Assembly (NCBI RefSeq): GCF_022682495.2
Contig: NC_071398.1
Location: 97,181,705 to 97,245,704 of the forward strand
DNA: 64,000 nucleotides
From: Desmodus rotundus
Taxonomy: Eukaryota > Chordata > Mammalia > Chiroptera > Phyllostomidae
Direction of reading: 5' to 3'
The notes under the pieces were generated by a model. It was not told the origin of the DNA. It did no database searches and saw nothing but the letters and a program-made list of their open reading frames with translations. The position numbers and the translations under genes are program-made. Position 1 is the stretch's first letter; each line of letters opens with the position of its first letter. Shown here one piece after another: positions 25,765 through 36,600 of this stretch.

Positions 25765-26319
25765 CTGGGTTGGTGCAAAAGTCTGTGTAGTTCTTTCTGT
25801 AAAAGACACATTTTTCATTTTCACCAATAGCTTTATTGATTTGGGTATTTGGAATATGTCGGCTAACTCCCACTATTGGCTTCTAGTGGGCAGAGGCCAA
25901 AGACGCTGCTAAAACATCTTCCAATGCCTAAGACAGCCCCAGAGCAAAGGATATTGGCCAAAATCAATAGTACCAAGAAGCTTCACAAACCACTTTTGAT
26001 ACGTTCAATCAGTTACAGCACCTTCTCCATACACTGCATATAGATTTTTTTTTTTTGCATTTCAGGTGGGTTTTTTTTACCTTTCTTGAAATAATAAAGC
26101 ATGATACACCAAAAATGTTGTATATTTTCTTCCAACTTCAATATTAAAATGGCTGCCTAAAAATTCACCAATTTTGGTTAAGTCTTTTCTTAATGCATGC
26201 TGATATGACAGTTGTCGCAATAAAATCTAACGAAATTTTTTTGAATGAAGTTAAAGACAACTTAGCCCTACTAGAGCCATCATACAGGAAAAACCAGACG
26301 AACTTTTTGACCACCCCAA
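25765..26319 (-). mobile_element. Mariner DNA transposon relic with internal deletion
   Basis: A 555-bp element with matching ends: left CTGGGTTGGTGCAAAAGT, and right (reverse complement) TTGGGGTGGTCAAAAAGT. It is bounded by TA dinucleotides at 25763-25764 and 26320-26321, the mariner target site. Read on the minus strand it keeps a remnant of the transposase N-terminal helix-turn-helix region, including a recognisable LYYFKKGK segment, then stop codons. A large central part of the transposase is missing, including the catalytic DD[D/E] region. A later minus-strand section resembles the mariner 'ADI..SKSIKLLVKMKNVSF' area, followed by the terminal repeat. Confidence 0.88.
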
Positions 26320-26965
26320 TAACTTGTCAAGTTCGGACAGCTAGGGCATGGCGGGGCCAAGGGCACTCCCCCTCGCCCAGCTAGCATCCTGTTTTGGAGG
26401 AAGGTCTGAGCTGCCCTGGCCGCCTTGCTCAGCACCTGCCTGAAGCGCCCAGAGACAGGAAAGCCCAGGGCTCCACTCTGTAGCCTAGCCCGAGGGAGGA
26501 AGCTTCAATTGCCGGGCCTCTAGTCATAATCACAGCGAATCTCATTCACATTCTCACATTAGCCTCTTATGATTGCCGTAAAGCGTAAAGCGGTGACTTG
26601 AGGAATAAATTGGGAAATCACTTATTCATATTGAGATGAAGTGACTCCTTTACCCATTTAAAAAAAACAATCTCTTCTCTCCAAGGCCCACCTATTAGAC
26701 CACGCTGTCACATCCAGTTAACAAGCAGAGTGAGGAGTGAGATACTGGGGTCACATCACAGGAGATGGTCAGGATGTGGGAGAGGCCCCACGAGCTCTGG
26801 ATGTAAACTCTGGTCCGGGAAGGGGTGAAGGAGTGGCTGGGAGCAGCTTGTGGTCCTGATTCCCACCCGAGAAGAAACGGGGCTCCTGCAGGACAGTCCC
26901 CAGCCCCCCATCACGGCCACGGGTGTTTTTTTGCTACCAGGAAGAGCAGAGAATCAAAGATCATG

Positions 26966-27021
26966 ACGTGTGTGTGTGTGAGAGAGAGAGAAAGAGAGAC
27001 AAACAGACAGACAGACAGACT
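26966..27021 (+). repeat. Compound microsatellite (GT)n(GA)n(CAGA)n
   Basis: Consecutive dinucleotide and tetranucleotide runs: gtgtgtgtgtgtgtg, then agagagagag with an interruption, then acagacagacagacagac. Likely length-polymorphic. Confidence 0.93.
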
Positions 27022-27119
27022 GTGGTCTTTCCCCCACTTCCTCCTCTCCAGGGCAACAACTTCCCAGCCCAGATCACAAAACTGTGTGCCCTGGTGTGTT
27101 TGCATCCACACTCCCAGTG

Positions 27120-27295
27120 TGCTTAGTGCGCTGGGCACTTACAGACACGTCCTCTCAGAATATTCAAAACAACCACCCTGGGAGGCAGGCACTTTTATCT
27201 TTACTCCATAGGTGAAGAAACTCAGAGTCAGAGGCGTTAAGTGGTTTGCCCAAAGTCACAAGGCCACGGACTCTAGACAGGTCAACCCAAGAACT
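27120..27295 (-). repeat. MIR SINE, antisense
   Basis: Plus-strand motifs 'gctgggcacttacagacacg', 'caaccaccctgggaggcagg', 'taggtgaagaaactcagagt' and 'ttgcccaaagtcacaaggcc' appear in antisense MIR order. Confidence 0.72.
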
Positions 27296-28544
27296 AACAC
27301 AGAGGACACGGGCCCATAAAGGGGTTCCGCTGAGAGAGAGGGGCACAGTGAAAAGCACTAGAGCTAGAGCCAGCAGCGCAAATTTTAGTTACACATCAGG
27401 TACTGACTTGTTTGCTAAATGCCTTAACCCTTTTCAGTGGCTTCCTCTGAGGAAAGTGGAGAAAACACTAGCACCTGTCTCAACTTTTATAAGGATGAAA
27501 TGAATAAGCGTGAGTATGCCCAACATATGAAACGTCCACTTTCAAGTGTGAATTTTCCTAAGTTATTAAAGTACAAATTAAAGCACTGATAGCACACTAC
27601 ATATTTCACTTGGGGTTATCTGAGCTCAACTCCAAACACTGCAGCATCTTCAAGCCGTGGGGATGGTGGGGAGGGTGAGAATGTGCGGGGAACGGGAGCC
27701 TGGCCTGAGGAAGCTCGCGCATGTCACTGCAGGCACAGACTGGCCTAAAACCCAGCCCCGGGCGCCATCCTAACAACCCCACGGGCCCAGCACAGCACAG
27801 AGCGCACAGGCTTGGAGAGCAAACACACCTGCAGTGAAACCCTGGGTTTACCTTCAATTAGCCGAGAACTAAACCCAAGTGTTCTCATGGGGGAAAAAAT
27901 AGGACTAGAAAACACTCCCTGGAAAATGAGGTTATTAAGATTAAAATATATGCCCTGATTTCCATTTCCAACAAAATGGACCAGATTTTCTCTCCCACTT
28001 GGAACGGCTGAAATACAAGACAAAGCCGACACTGGACGTCAGGCAATAAAGGACAAAGATCCCCAGGAGAGGAGACAGAAAGGAGGAAAGCCCTGAGGCT
28101 GAGCCAGCTGGAGGCCCTGGGTGTCCCCAGGCCTTGAAACCAACAGGCCGCCTTGTCAACCATGAGTGGAAGATGCACAGGTAAGAGTCCAGAGAGAGCA
28201 GGTCACTTGAGTTTGCAAGGCTGAGGGTCCCCTCCAAGGATGGCAGAGACTAGGGAAAGTGACCCTAGGGGCTCACACAGGGTCTGGACAGCTCTTCCAT
28301 CCTGACAGGCCAGCTGCATAAGCCATGGGGCACTAGGGAGAGTACTTGGAACATTCTCTCTCAGCTCTGGGGCAAAACTAACCTCCACTGCGTGCTCCTC
28401 AGCGCTTCTGGCTAAACTAACAAATCTACGAGGTGGCATGTGGCCCCGAGGCCATCCGATCCATTCGATCTCTGGTTCTGTGGCTGGAGCAGCACAGACG
28501 AACCCTTTCAGGCAGGGTGGTCCTTTCCTGGGGCCACTGGGACA

Positions 28545-28955
28545 GATCACCATAGATGAGGAGGCATAAAGCAGCAGAAATACTGTGTATTCACTCACAG
28601 TTAAGGAGGCTGGAAGGCCTCGCTCCAGGTGCTGGCAAGGTTGGTTCCGTCCGGAGGCACTGAGGAAGGCTTGGTGCCTGCCTCCCACCTTGCGCCAGTG
28701 GTGGGCAGCAATCCTCGGCCGTCCTGAGCACATGGATGTAAAGCTCAGCTGCCTGTCTCCCCTCCTCTTCAAAGGCCTTGTCTTTGGATTTAGGGCTGCC
28801 CTAATCCAGAATGAGTTTATCTTGCGCTCCTTAACTTAATTACACCTGTAAAAACCATTTTTCCATATAAGGTCACATTTATAGACTCCAGGAATTAAGA
28901 TGTGGCTATTCCTTGGGCAAGGTGGGGGGATGCACTATTCAACCCACTATGGGCA
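28545..28955 (-). mobile_element. MLT1-type MaLR LTR, antisense
   Basis: Read on the plus strand, the series is 'agcagcagaaatactgtgta', 'cactcacagttaaggaggct', 'gttggttccgtccggaggca', 'ccttaacttaattacacctg', 'atataaggtcacatttatag' and 'ctattcaacccactat'. This is the reverse of the standard MLT1 order. An overlapping 189-codon open frame on the minus strand is part of this LTR and not a gene. Confidence 0.8.
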
Positions 28956-29879
28956 GGCTTGCATTAATGTGTGTATGTGTGTGTGGTATATACATATATA
29001 CATTATTTCAACCAAATTTCATTTCTGCCAACCTTTCCTGTATCTACTACTATTTACCATGATAGAAATGACTTAGATCTTTACAGAAAACTCGACCTGC
29101 CACCCCAGGCCCAGATGCAGATGTGTCGCCTTTTTATTCCTCACATGTTCCCGAGATTTAAGCTCTTTCTCATCCTACCAGTGTCACCCCATTGCCTTTT
29201 GCCCTGCCACTGCGTCTAACGCAAGGGACGTGGGCCAAAAGGGCCCAAAGGGTCCCCGCCTTGATGCGCTGCGCCACCATGGAGAAAAGGCGCCCCCTCC
29301 TAACGCACAGGAAGGACACATTGTGATGGGAAAGAGCAGACTGCGTGGGGTACTGGGTGAGGAGAGAGAAAAAAAAACAGGCAAAGCAGGAGTCTGTCCT
29401 CAAACAGGAGAGAAAGCAGGAAATATGGCTCCGGGGACAGCACTCTGCTCTCCCCAAGGGACTTTCCCTGACGCCCCAGAACTTAAACGTGATGTCTGGC
29501 ACCCTCTGCTGGGAAGCCCAGGAACCGGTTCAGACCTGAGCCAGAACAAAGCGTAGTGCGTCCTGCCTTCGATCCCCTGGAGATGGCAGGTTATTTTGCG
29601 ACTGGATGCCTTCCTGTCCATTCTAACGAGGAGCTAAGAGGACTCAGGAAATGCCTAACCATGTCCGTGCGTTCCTCACACTCTCTGCCCATGGGGTTCC
29701 ACAACTCACCCACGTTTTGCAATTCACCTCTCAAGCTCGTGGGTAACATCAGGGGCCCTAGCCCTCTCCTCTCTCTATCCTCAGGGTGTCTGGCACAGAA
29801 CCGTCTTGGGGTGGGGAGGGGTAGAATCCTATTGAATATGAAAGAGAAAAACCCAATGTAAGAATTCTACCTTTTATTA

Positions 29880-30850
29880 ATGGTTACCTGTTGGCAAATG
29901 TATAAAAACCAAATGGCAAGACCGGCCCCAAGACGGAAAATGGATCAGTTATGGTTTACTGGACTGCAGCCCTCAGAGGTACAATGAGGCTGTCACAGTG
30001 CAGAGTGGGGCCACCTGCTCCCCGAAGGGAGCCACCCTGTGCCGCAAGCAGACCCCTCACCCTACCGTCCTCCACTCAGACGGCAAAGAGCTGGGGTGTG
30101 CCTGAGTGGGTACGTGTGCAAATAAAAAGTATTATCTCTTGGTTCCTGACCTAGGGCTTCTAAAACCCCTCTCATTTCCCGGGGGAGAGCAGCACATTCC
30201 TTCTAGGGAGGTGACCAACTCTCCCTGGGTGGGAGTCACCAGGGAGGCCAAGGCCTGGTTACAAGCTGGGAGCTTCCAGCACCACGCCCCATCCTCTGGG
30301 GGAGGAAGGGGCTGGAAACTAAGTTACTGATCCATCATGCCCACACAGTGAAGCCTCCATAAAAATGTCCAGAGTGCGGGCTTCAGAGAGCCTTCAGGTA
30401 GGTGGCCATGGGAGGCACTGGGAGAGTGGCGGGCCCCGAGGGCAGGGAGCTCCTGGCCCCTCCGCACGCCTGGCCCCGTGCAGGTCTTCCATCTGGCCGT
30501 TCCAGGGTTGGGTCCTTTGATAATAAACCAGTGATCTTAGTGCACTGCTTTTCCTGAGTTCTGGGAGCTGCTCCAGCACTGATCAAGCCCAAGGAAAGAT
30601 GTACAACAGCCAGCTGCTCAGAAGCACAGTGACAACCTGGATTTGTGACTTTGAGGTGCACACCCAAGTGGGTTGGGGTTCAGCCTGTGGAGTCTGCACT
30701 GGCCCCAGGCAGACGGTGTCAGATTTTAATTAAATTGTAGGACTCCTAGTTGGTGCTGGAGAGTTGGAGAACTCCTGGCGTGGGTGGCGTGTGGGGGAGG
30801 GGGACGGCCCACATGTGTGGTGTCAGTGCCGAGTCTGAATAAAGGCAGTA
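29880..30850 (+). mobile_element. Solitary LTR-like element, family not assigned
   Basis: The layout is that of a retroviral LTR. It has a 'gaagcctccataaaaatgtcc' segment near 30350, a polyadenylation-like 'tttgataataaaccagtgat' near 30517, 'cctgagttctgggagctgct', 'cagaagcacagtgacaacct' and 'acctggatttgtgac', and an end with 'gtgtcagattttaattaaattgtagg' near 30717 and 'tggtgtcagtgccgagtctg' near 30819. It resembles ancient ERV LTRs I remember, but I cannot name the subfamily. No flanking viral genes are present, and both ends are approximate. Confidence 0.55.
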
Positions 30851-30989
30851 TGCTCCTCCTGGATGGGGTATGGAGACAGGGCACCCCCATTACCTAGTGG
30901 CTGCATGCACTGGTGGGAACACAGCTGCCTCCCCCCACCCACAACACAGCCACTCACAGGACCTCTGCCGCAGTGGGTCACAACCAGGG

Positions 30990-31105
30990 CTGCACAACAC
31001 GGTCACCTGGCAGCTTTCTCAATTCTGATGCACAGACTGCTCCCCAAACCAGAGAAGTCAGATCGCTGGGGGCGTGGCCCAGGCCTCAGGATTTTTAAGT
31101 TTCCT
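30990..31105 (+). repeat. MER5-like (Charlie hAT) fragment
   Basis: 'acggtcacctggcagctttc', 'tcaattctgatgcacagact' and 'ggcccaggcctcaggatttt' resemble the middle of MER5A. Both ends are missing, and it runs into the L1 fragment that follows. Confidence 0.5.
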
Positions 31106-31124
31106 AGATGTCGCACTGTTGGTG

Positions 31125-31725
31125 GGATGTAAATTGGGGCAACGACTATGAAGGTTCTTCAAAAAGTTAAAACAGAACTACCAAATGGTCCAGCAATTCC
31201 ACCTCTGGGTATTTCTCCGATGAAAATGAAAACACTAACTCAAAAAGACATCTGCACCCCCACGTTCATTGCACCACTGTTCACAACGGTCAAGACACGG
31301 AAACAGCCCCAGTGTCTGTCAGCGGGGAAATGGATGAAGGCGGCGCGGTCTGCATACACAACACGAAAAGATGAAATACTGCCATCTGCAATGACACGAA
31401 TGGATCTGGAGGGTACTATGCTGAGTCATACAGAAAAAGGCAAAGGCCACATAATTTCACTATATGTGGAAAACAAAAGAGAAAAGAACAAACGAAACCT
31501 CACAGATGCAGAGAACAGACTGGCAGTCACCAACGGCGAAGGGGATGAGGAGAGGCTGGAAGGGTGAAGGTGGTCAAGTACACAGGGACAGACAGAAACT
31601 GGACTTCCAGAGGTGAGCACACTGTAATACAAACAGGCATGAAACTATACTGTTGCATACTTAAAACTGACGTTATTAACCACTGTCACCTCCATTGTAA
31701 AAATTAAGCTTTGAAAAATAAATAA
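31125..31725 (+). mobile_element. L1 ORF2 C-terminus and 3' UTR fragment
   Basis: The plus frame from 31148 still reads as a decayed L1 ORF2 tail. The 'ELPNGPAIPPLGI' region corresponds to the 'ELPYDPAIPLLGI' type motif, followed by counterparts of 'HPHVHCT..', 'MDLEGTMLS' and 'KGHIISLY'. The 3' UTR then contains 'cactgtcacctccattgtaa' and an A-rich end (aaaaataaataac). It is 5'-truncated, frameshifted and lacks the endonuclease and reverse transcriptase regions. Confidence 0.85.
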
Positions 31726-33250
31726 CGGAACAAGTAAAACGGAGGGAGCAGCTTTCTGGTGGGAGGGGCGGGGTGCAAGCCGTTGGCACTCTCTGCACAC
31801 AAACCCTTCCTCGCAGCTCCGCGAGCACAGACGGGGCGGACTGAGGTCAGGGAGACATGGAGTCACCCGTGTTCTGGGGAACACGCTGGTCTCCATCAGC
31901 ACAAATCTTTGTAAAAAATGAAGCTGAAAGCTGCCCAGCTGCAATTTCTGCCCATCGCTCCTTCCCCAGCCTTTGCAGACATGCAACCAACCTCACTCAT
32001 CTCTGATGCCCAGTCTTTCACAATTTTTAGGACGAGCATCATCACCTGAGTGGCTCTTCCCACCTCCACAGGCTTCTCTCCATTAAACCTGCCTACTTCC
32101 TTAGACGACGACTCCGAAAATACAGTGGAGACCTCATCCTCATTCTGGCCGTTCCCTAGCTCCAAAGTCTGACTGGCACTAGTGGGGGACCTGCCTGCAG
32201 GTCCAACTCAGGCCCACCCTAACCCTGAGCCATGGCGGGTCCCCAGGCTGAGGCCCTTTGAGGTGCAGGGCCTGACAAGAGATGACCTTCCCTTTACATG
32301 GCTCCAGGGGAAGACCCTCCAGCAACCCGGCCCCTCCCCTCACCAGACTGACAGTTTTGTAAGGGTGACGACCCACCTCTTTAACATGCCTCAGGCACCT
32401 CAAGGAGCCTGTGCAGAGGTGAGTTGGGGGGGCAGGGAGTGACAACCCTATTTCTCATGAAGTCATAGTTGCCCTAATTCAGAGAAACTCAACCAATGTC
32501 GGAGCTGCCCTTTCACCAGCTTCAGCAAACAGGAGGGATTGATGCTTCTGGCTCAAGTGTGACTTGGTGTCAGATCCAGTTTTGGTCTAACCAGCCTTGA
32601 TCTCAGATTAGATGAGACGGCACACGTAAATCACTTGGAAAGTTCCTGCAACACGTTAACTTTTATTACCAATCCACGTTTCCAGCCAACCCTGAATACC
32701 CTGCTTCCACCACAGCTCTTTGTGCTGGGTCTGGCACACAGCAGTCCCTCCACAAGTGTGAGTGACGGATCCCGAGACTTCGGTGGGCCTGGTCTGACAC
32801 GCAGTCACAGGGCCAGTTCTGTCCACTCCGTCCCTCCACCGAGAAGGGAGCAATGCCCTAGGCTACCAGGTTTGGGCAGTTGGAAAGAGCTGTTAAGTAG
32901 TGGACTGGGTTAGCAGAGTCTCAGAACCTGGGACCACGCCAGGGGCACTTCCCTGCGCAGGGCGTCAGAGTACACGTTCTGTAAATCTGCCCCCCGTCTG
33001 TGGAGAGCCCGCTCTGTTTACAGTGTGGTGGCACAGAATCGAGATCATTCCTAGCAAAGCGACGGAAGGATAAAGCAAAGGCAAACCAGCAATCATAGCA
33101 GACTGTCTCCGGCCCTCGGGAGTTCGGCGCACACCCGTGAAGGCAGCAGTGTCTGCTGGGGTCTCCAGTACACCCCACTCACAGACATGGCACAGGGAGC
33201 AGAGGTGAGCAACCCAGTGGGACCAAAGAGGACAGGATGGGAAACACACA

Positions 33251-33256
33251 TTTATT
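33251..33256 (-). terminator. METTL13: Candidate METTL13 polyadenylation signal (AATAAA)
   Basis: TTTATT on the plus strand gives AATAAA on the transcript strand, 160 nt after the METTL13 stop codon. A TGTGTGTTT stretch follows immediately on the transcript strand, consistent with a GU-rich downstream element. It is the first canonical signal downstream of the stop codon. Whether it is the main site, giving a 3' UTR of under 200 nt, is inferred. Confidence 0.6.
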
Positions 33257-33415
33257 TTCGAGCTCTTCAGGCAGCCTCACCAAGCCGGAGGCCACATGCA
33301 GTGGAGTATGAAACCAAGAAAAATGAGACTTAGAAAGCACTGTGCGTTCCATTTCTTTGATCTGCGGCAGGCCGGGAGCCCGAGGCCCGGCTGGCGGGGG
33401 CTGAGAGGCCAGCAA

Positions 33416-33690
33416 TCACACCAGCTTCACAGTCTTGAGCATGTCAGACAGGACATACGTGTCGTCCCAGCCCCTGCCCGGCTTCCGCAGGGTCTGCTCT
33501 AAGGCCTGGGCCTTTTCCAGGAGCTCTGGCGTGGCGAGTGGCCGCTCGGGGCGCAGCTGACAGAAGAGAATCTCGTTCACTTCCCCCTCGATGCGCCGCA
33601 CATACAGGAGGGGGAACACCGCCTTGAGCCCACCCAGCACTGAGTCCTTGAGCCCCAAGTCTCGGCACACGAGGTTGAGGATAAAGACAC
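33416..33690 (-). CDS. METTL13: METTL13 coding exon 8 (residues 609-699 and stop)
   Basis: 275 nt, from GVFILNLVCRDLG to the C-terminal TYVLSDMLKTVKLV and a TGA stop at 33418-33416. It finishes the C-terminal Rossmann-like fold (VNEILFCQL strand) and the final helical tail. Acceptor cctacag. The coding frame extends a little upstream into the intron, but the acceptor position is fixed by homology. Confidence 0.96.
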
Positions 33691-36600
33691 CTGTAGGTGG
33701 GAAGGAAAGAGAATGACCGCAGATCAGGTGACACGTGCAGACGGGCTCCGCCCTGAGGGAAATACCAATGCGGGCCCCAGGGAGGCTGGCAGTGACTTTG
33801 CAGAGAACACAGGCAGGGAGAGCAAAGCATGGGAAATGCACGAACCGGAGGAAACGTCAGCCCAACGTCTTGCTCTTCTGTGCTAACCAACAATCATACC
33901 ATTCTCCATGCCTCAGTTCCCCACAGAACTGCTTTGAGAAAAAAATAACTGATACGCCAAGAAAAAATGTAGCAACTCCGCAGAGATGTTACATCACACA
34001 GTACTTATCAGCCAGCGACAGCCAAGGTCACCTTGTGACAGGGAAGGGTCTAAATCAACTCTGCTCAACCACCTCACACGAAATCAAACCACATCGCGGG
34101 CCACGAACATGTGGGTTCAGAGCCCCAGCCCTCTCAAAGGCCTGGGTTGGAGCCCCAGCTGTCCATCGTATCACCTTGGCAAATCTCTTTACCTCAGTTT
34201 CCTCATCTGAAAAGGGCTGCTAGGAAGCCGAGATAACAGACCACCTAGTCCAGGGCCTGTGGGAAGAACCTGACTGGGAGCTAGCGCCCCCTGCATGTGG
34301 GAACATGAACTACTACAACCACTTTGTAAACAGGTGAGGGTGACACCTCCAACCCACAGATACAACAGATACAACGGACTTGTGTGCCCAGCAGACTTGC
34401 AAACATTTCCCCGAAAGGTAGAAAGGCATCGCTGGAATGTCAATGACAGCACTACTTACAGAAGCTCCCAGCAGGAACCGCCCACCCCCAGCAACAGAGG
34501 GAGGGCCTGCGTGCTACAGCCACAGTGACACTACGCAGCAACAGGAGGGACAATGAAAACGCGACATGAGCATCATGGAGAGCGAAAGAAAACAAACTAC
34601 AGACTCCCTTCTGTACAACCCATTTATGCAAAGGACCAAAGCAGACAAAGCGAGCTGTGCTGGCAGAAGTTAAGACCGGGTCATCCTCCAGAGGAGGTGA
34701 GAGATGGGCGTCTGGGAGCGGGAAATGCCGTCTGCTGTGGGCATGTGGGCATGTTCAAAGGACGGGGATCAATCAGGCTACGCTTATGACACATGCATTT
34801 TTCATCGTGAAGAAAGAGTGTGAAGGGCCCACCCGCCCTCTGTTCTCATACCTTCGGGAGTCAGGATGCGCTTGAGTCTTTGCAGGAAGGGCTGGTCCAC
34901 AAACGCAGGGGGTGGGCAGCTCATTCCCAGGGTGGGGTCCTTGCTGTCTACATCGAACATTATGACGTCGTAGTGAGGCCGTGCTGGGAAAGAGAAGCAA
35001 ACGAGGTGCTGGCTTTGCTGGATGAAGTGGCGCCACTTACATTCCCGCGCCACACCTCCCCTGGGACCTGTCGTGGCCCAGAGGCTAAGCCAGGACGACA
35101 TGGAAGATGTGCCTGTGAAGGGCACTGACGTCACCACCTAGGGGAACCATCATCAGGCTTCTGCTGTGACTGCCCCACATCAGAGACAGGGTCTCCGTCT
35201 CATCTTCGGGGGCCCACCAGCAGGGTGATCACTGGGTGAAGGGTCTGTCTATCCCAGGGGCTGGCAGCCCTGACAGAACATCAGAGCTGCAGTAGGGAGC
35301 TTGTAAATACTTGGAGAACCTGGGCTCATTCTTGACCAGCTGAGTTAGGAACCCCATGCAGCAGGCAGCAGTGGGCAGGGGAGGTGGGGGGCCTGGTACT
35401 CATCCTCAGCTCCCCCAGGTAAGGCTATAGGCCGAGGTGAGAACCACCGATCTGGACAAAGCAGCTGCCTCAGCCTTTAAGGGCTGACCCAACAAATGGT
35501 AACTTGAATTCATCTCTCGAAACAACATATGTTGCCTCCTGGGAGACAATGTTCTCAAATTAACATTAGTGTAGCTCGTCTAATTACTTGAACAATAGCT
35601 GGCTCAAGAACAAACTGATTTTGGTACACGGGCAAAAGAGAACTGCTGATGAACTGGACCCACCCCAAACTACATTGGTAACAGTCGTGCTGCAAGGGGA
35701 GGGCCTGTAGCACCGTTGGGTGGTTCTCAGCAAACCCTGAGGCTGTGACAATAACCACTCAACATGAACAAACACTTACTTGGGCTACGGCATGCCCAAC
35801 CCTGTTCCCAGCATGTACCTGACAGAGGTTTCGTAGAGAACAGCACATGTGGGCTCGCTGGAGTCCAAGGACACCCACAGCCCACTGCTGCAGCCTCGAG
35901 CCTCCGACAGTCCTAAGGGCTGTGGCAGTTAGAGATCACGGCCAGGGCTGCCCACATTGTGGACTGGGTACCATCCACGTGCCTGGCACTGTTTTAAATG
36001 CTTCATGTGTAGAAGCCATCTTGGCCCTGAGCCCCCGGAATGGCTCCAGCCCCAGAGAGGGAATCTGTCTATGAAACTCTAAAACAGCTCAGCTCGGTTT
36101 GCAATTAAAATAAGGCAGCATCTGTCCATCCCAGCACCAGAGCCCGTCTGGCATGCTGTGCCCTTACTGGAAGAGGACCGGATGCAGTGAGAACCATAGC
36201 ACCTGTGTCGGAACAAGCAGACCAGGAAAGGAGGGCAGCCTGAGCTCCCCAAGGTCACTCAGCACTGAACCGACATGACTCTGCCCTGAGGGACTCACAC
36301 GACAGAAAGTTCCCGTCGCTGGGAACCCATCTGTAAAGCTGCAGAAGGATCAAGGCACCTCTTGCAGAACACGAACAGAACGTTTGCCCTAAGTCTGGGA
36401 CACGAACTGAGCAGAATGGAACCTTCAGTCCAGGAGCAGCAGGGCTGCTGGGACTCCCACTGAGCAGCACCTGCCGCAGGGCTCCGCGGCCACAGCACTG
36501 GGACACTCAGGGTCAGATAGCCATTGTTGTCAGGGGCTGTCCCGTATATCATAGGAGGTTCAGCAGCATCCTTGGTCTCTCCCACCAGATGCCAGAAGCT

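Larger units (their letters stand above)
9481..33250. other. Intergenic region between METTL13 3' end and DNM3 promoter
   Basis: About 24 kb separate the DNM3 CpG island from the METTL13 polyadenylation signal. I found no convincing exon here. Open frames up to about 220 codons (for example around 17.4-18.3, 21.4-21.9 and 28.2-28.8 kb) show no family resemblance, overlap each other on opposite strands, or lie in repeats. The region holds the L1, LTR, hAT, mariner, SINE and MIR copies listed separately, plus simple repeats. The spaces between them (for example 12.4-15.0, 16.4-19.3, 21.4-24.3 and 32.2-33.2 kb) look like ordinary single-copy or highly decayed DNA. Confidence 0.7.

Noticed and set aside
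28203..28772. 189-codon minus-strand frame as a possible gene
   Set aside because: It overlaps an antisense MLT1 LTR and has no domain resemblance.
395..30850. Intact endogenous retrovirus
   Set aside because: Only solitary, decayed LTRs of ancient types were seen; no gag, pol or env reading frames accompany them.
31148..31567. 139-codon plus-strand frame as a possible gene
   Set aside because: The translation is a decayed L1 ORF2 C-terminus followed by L1 3' UTR.
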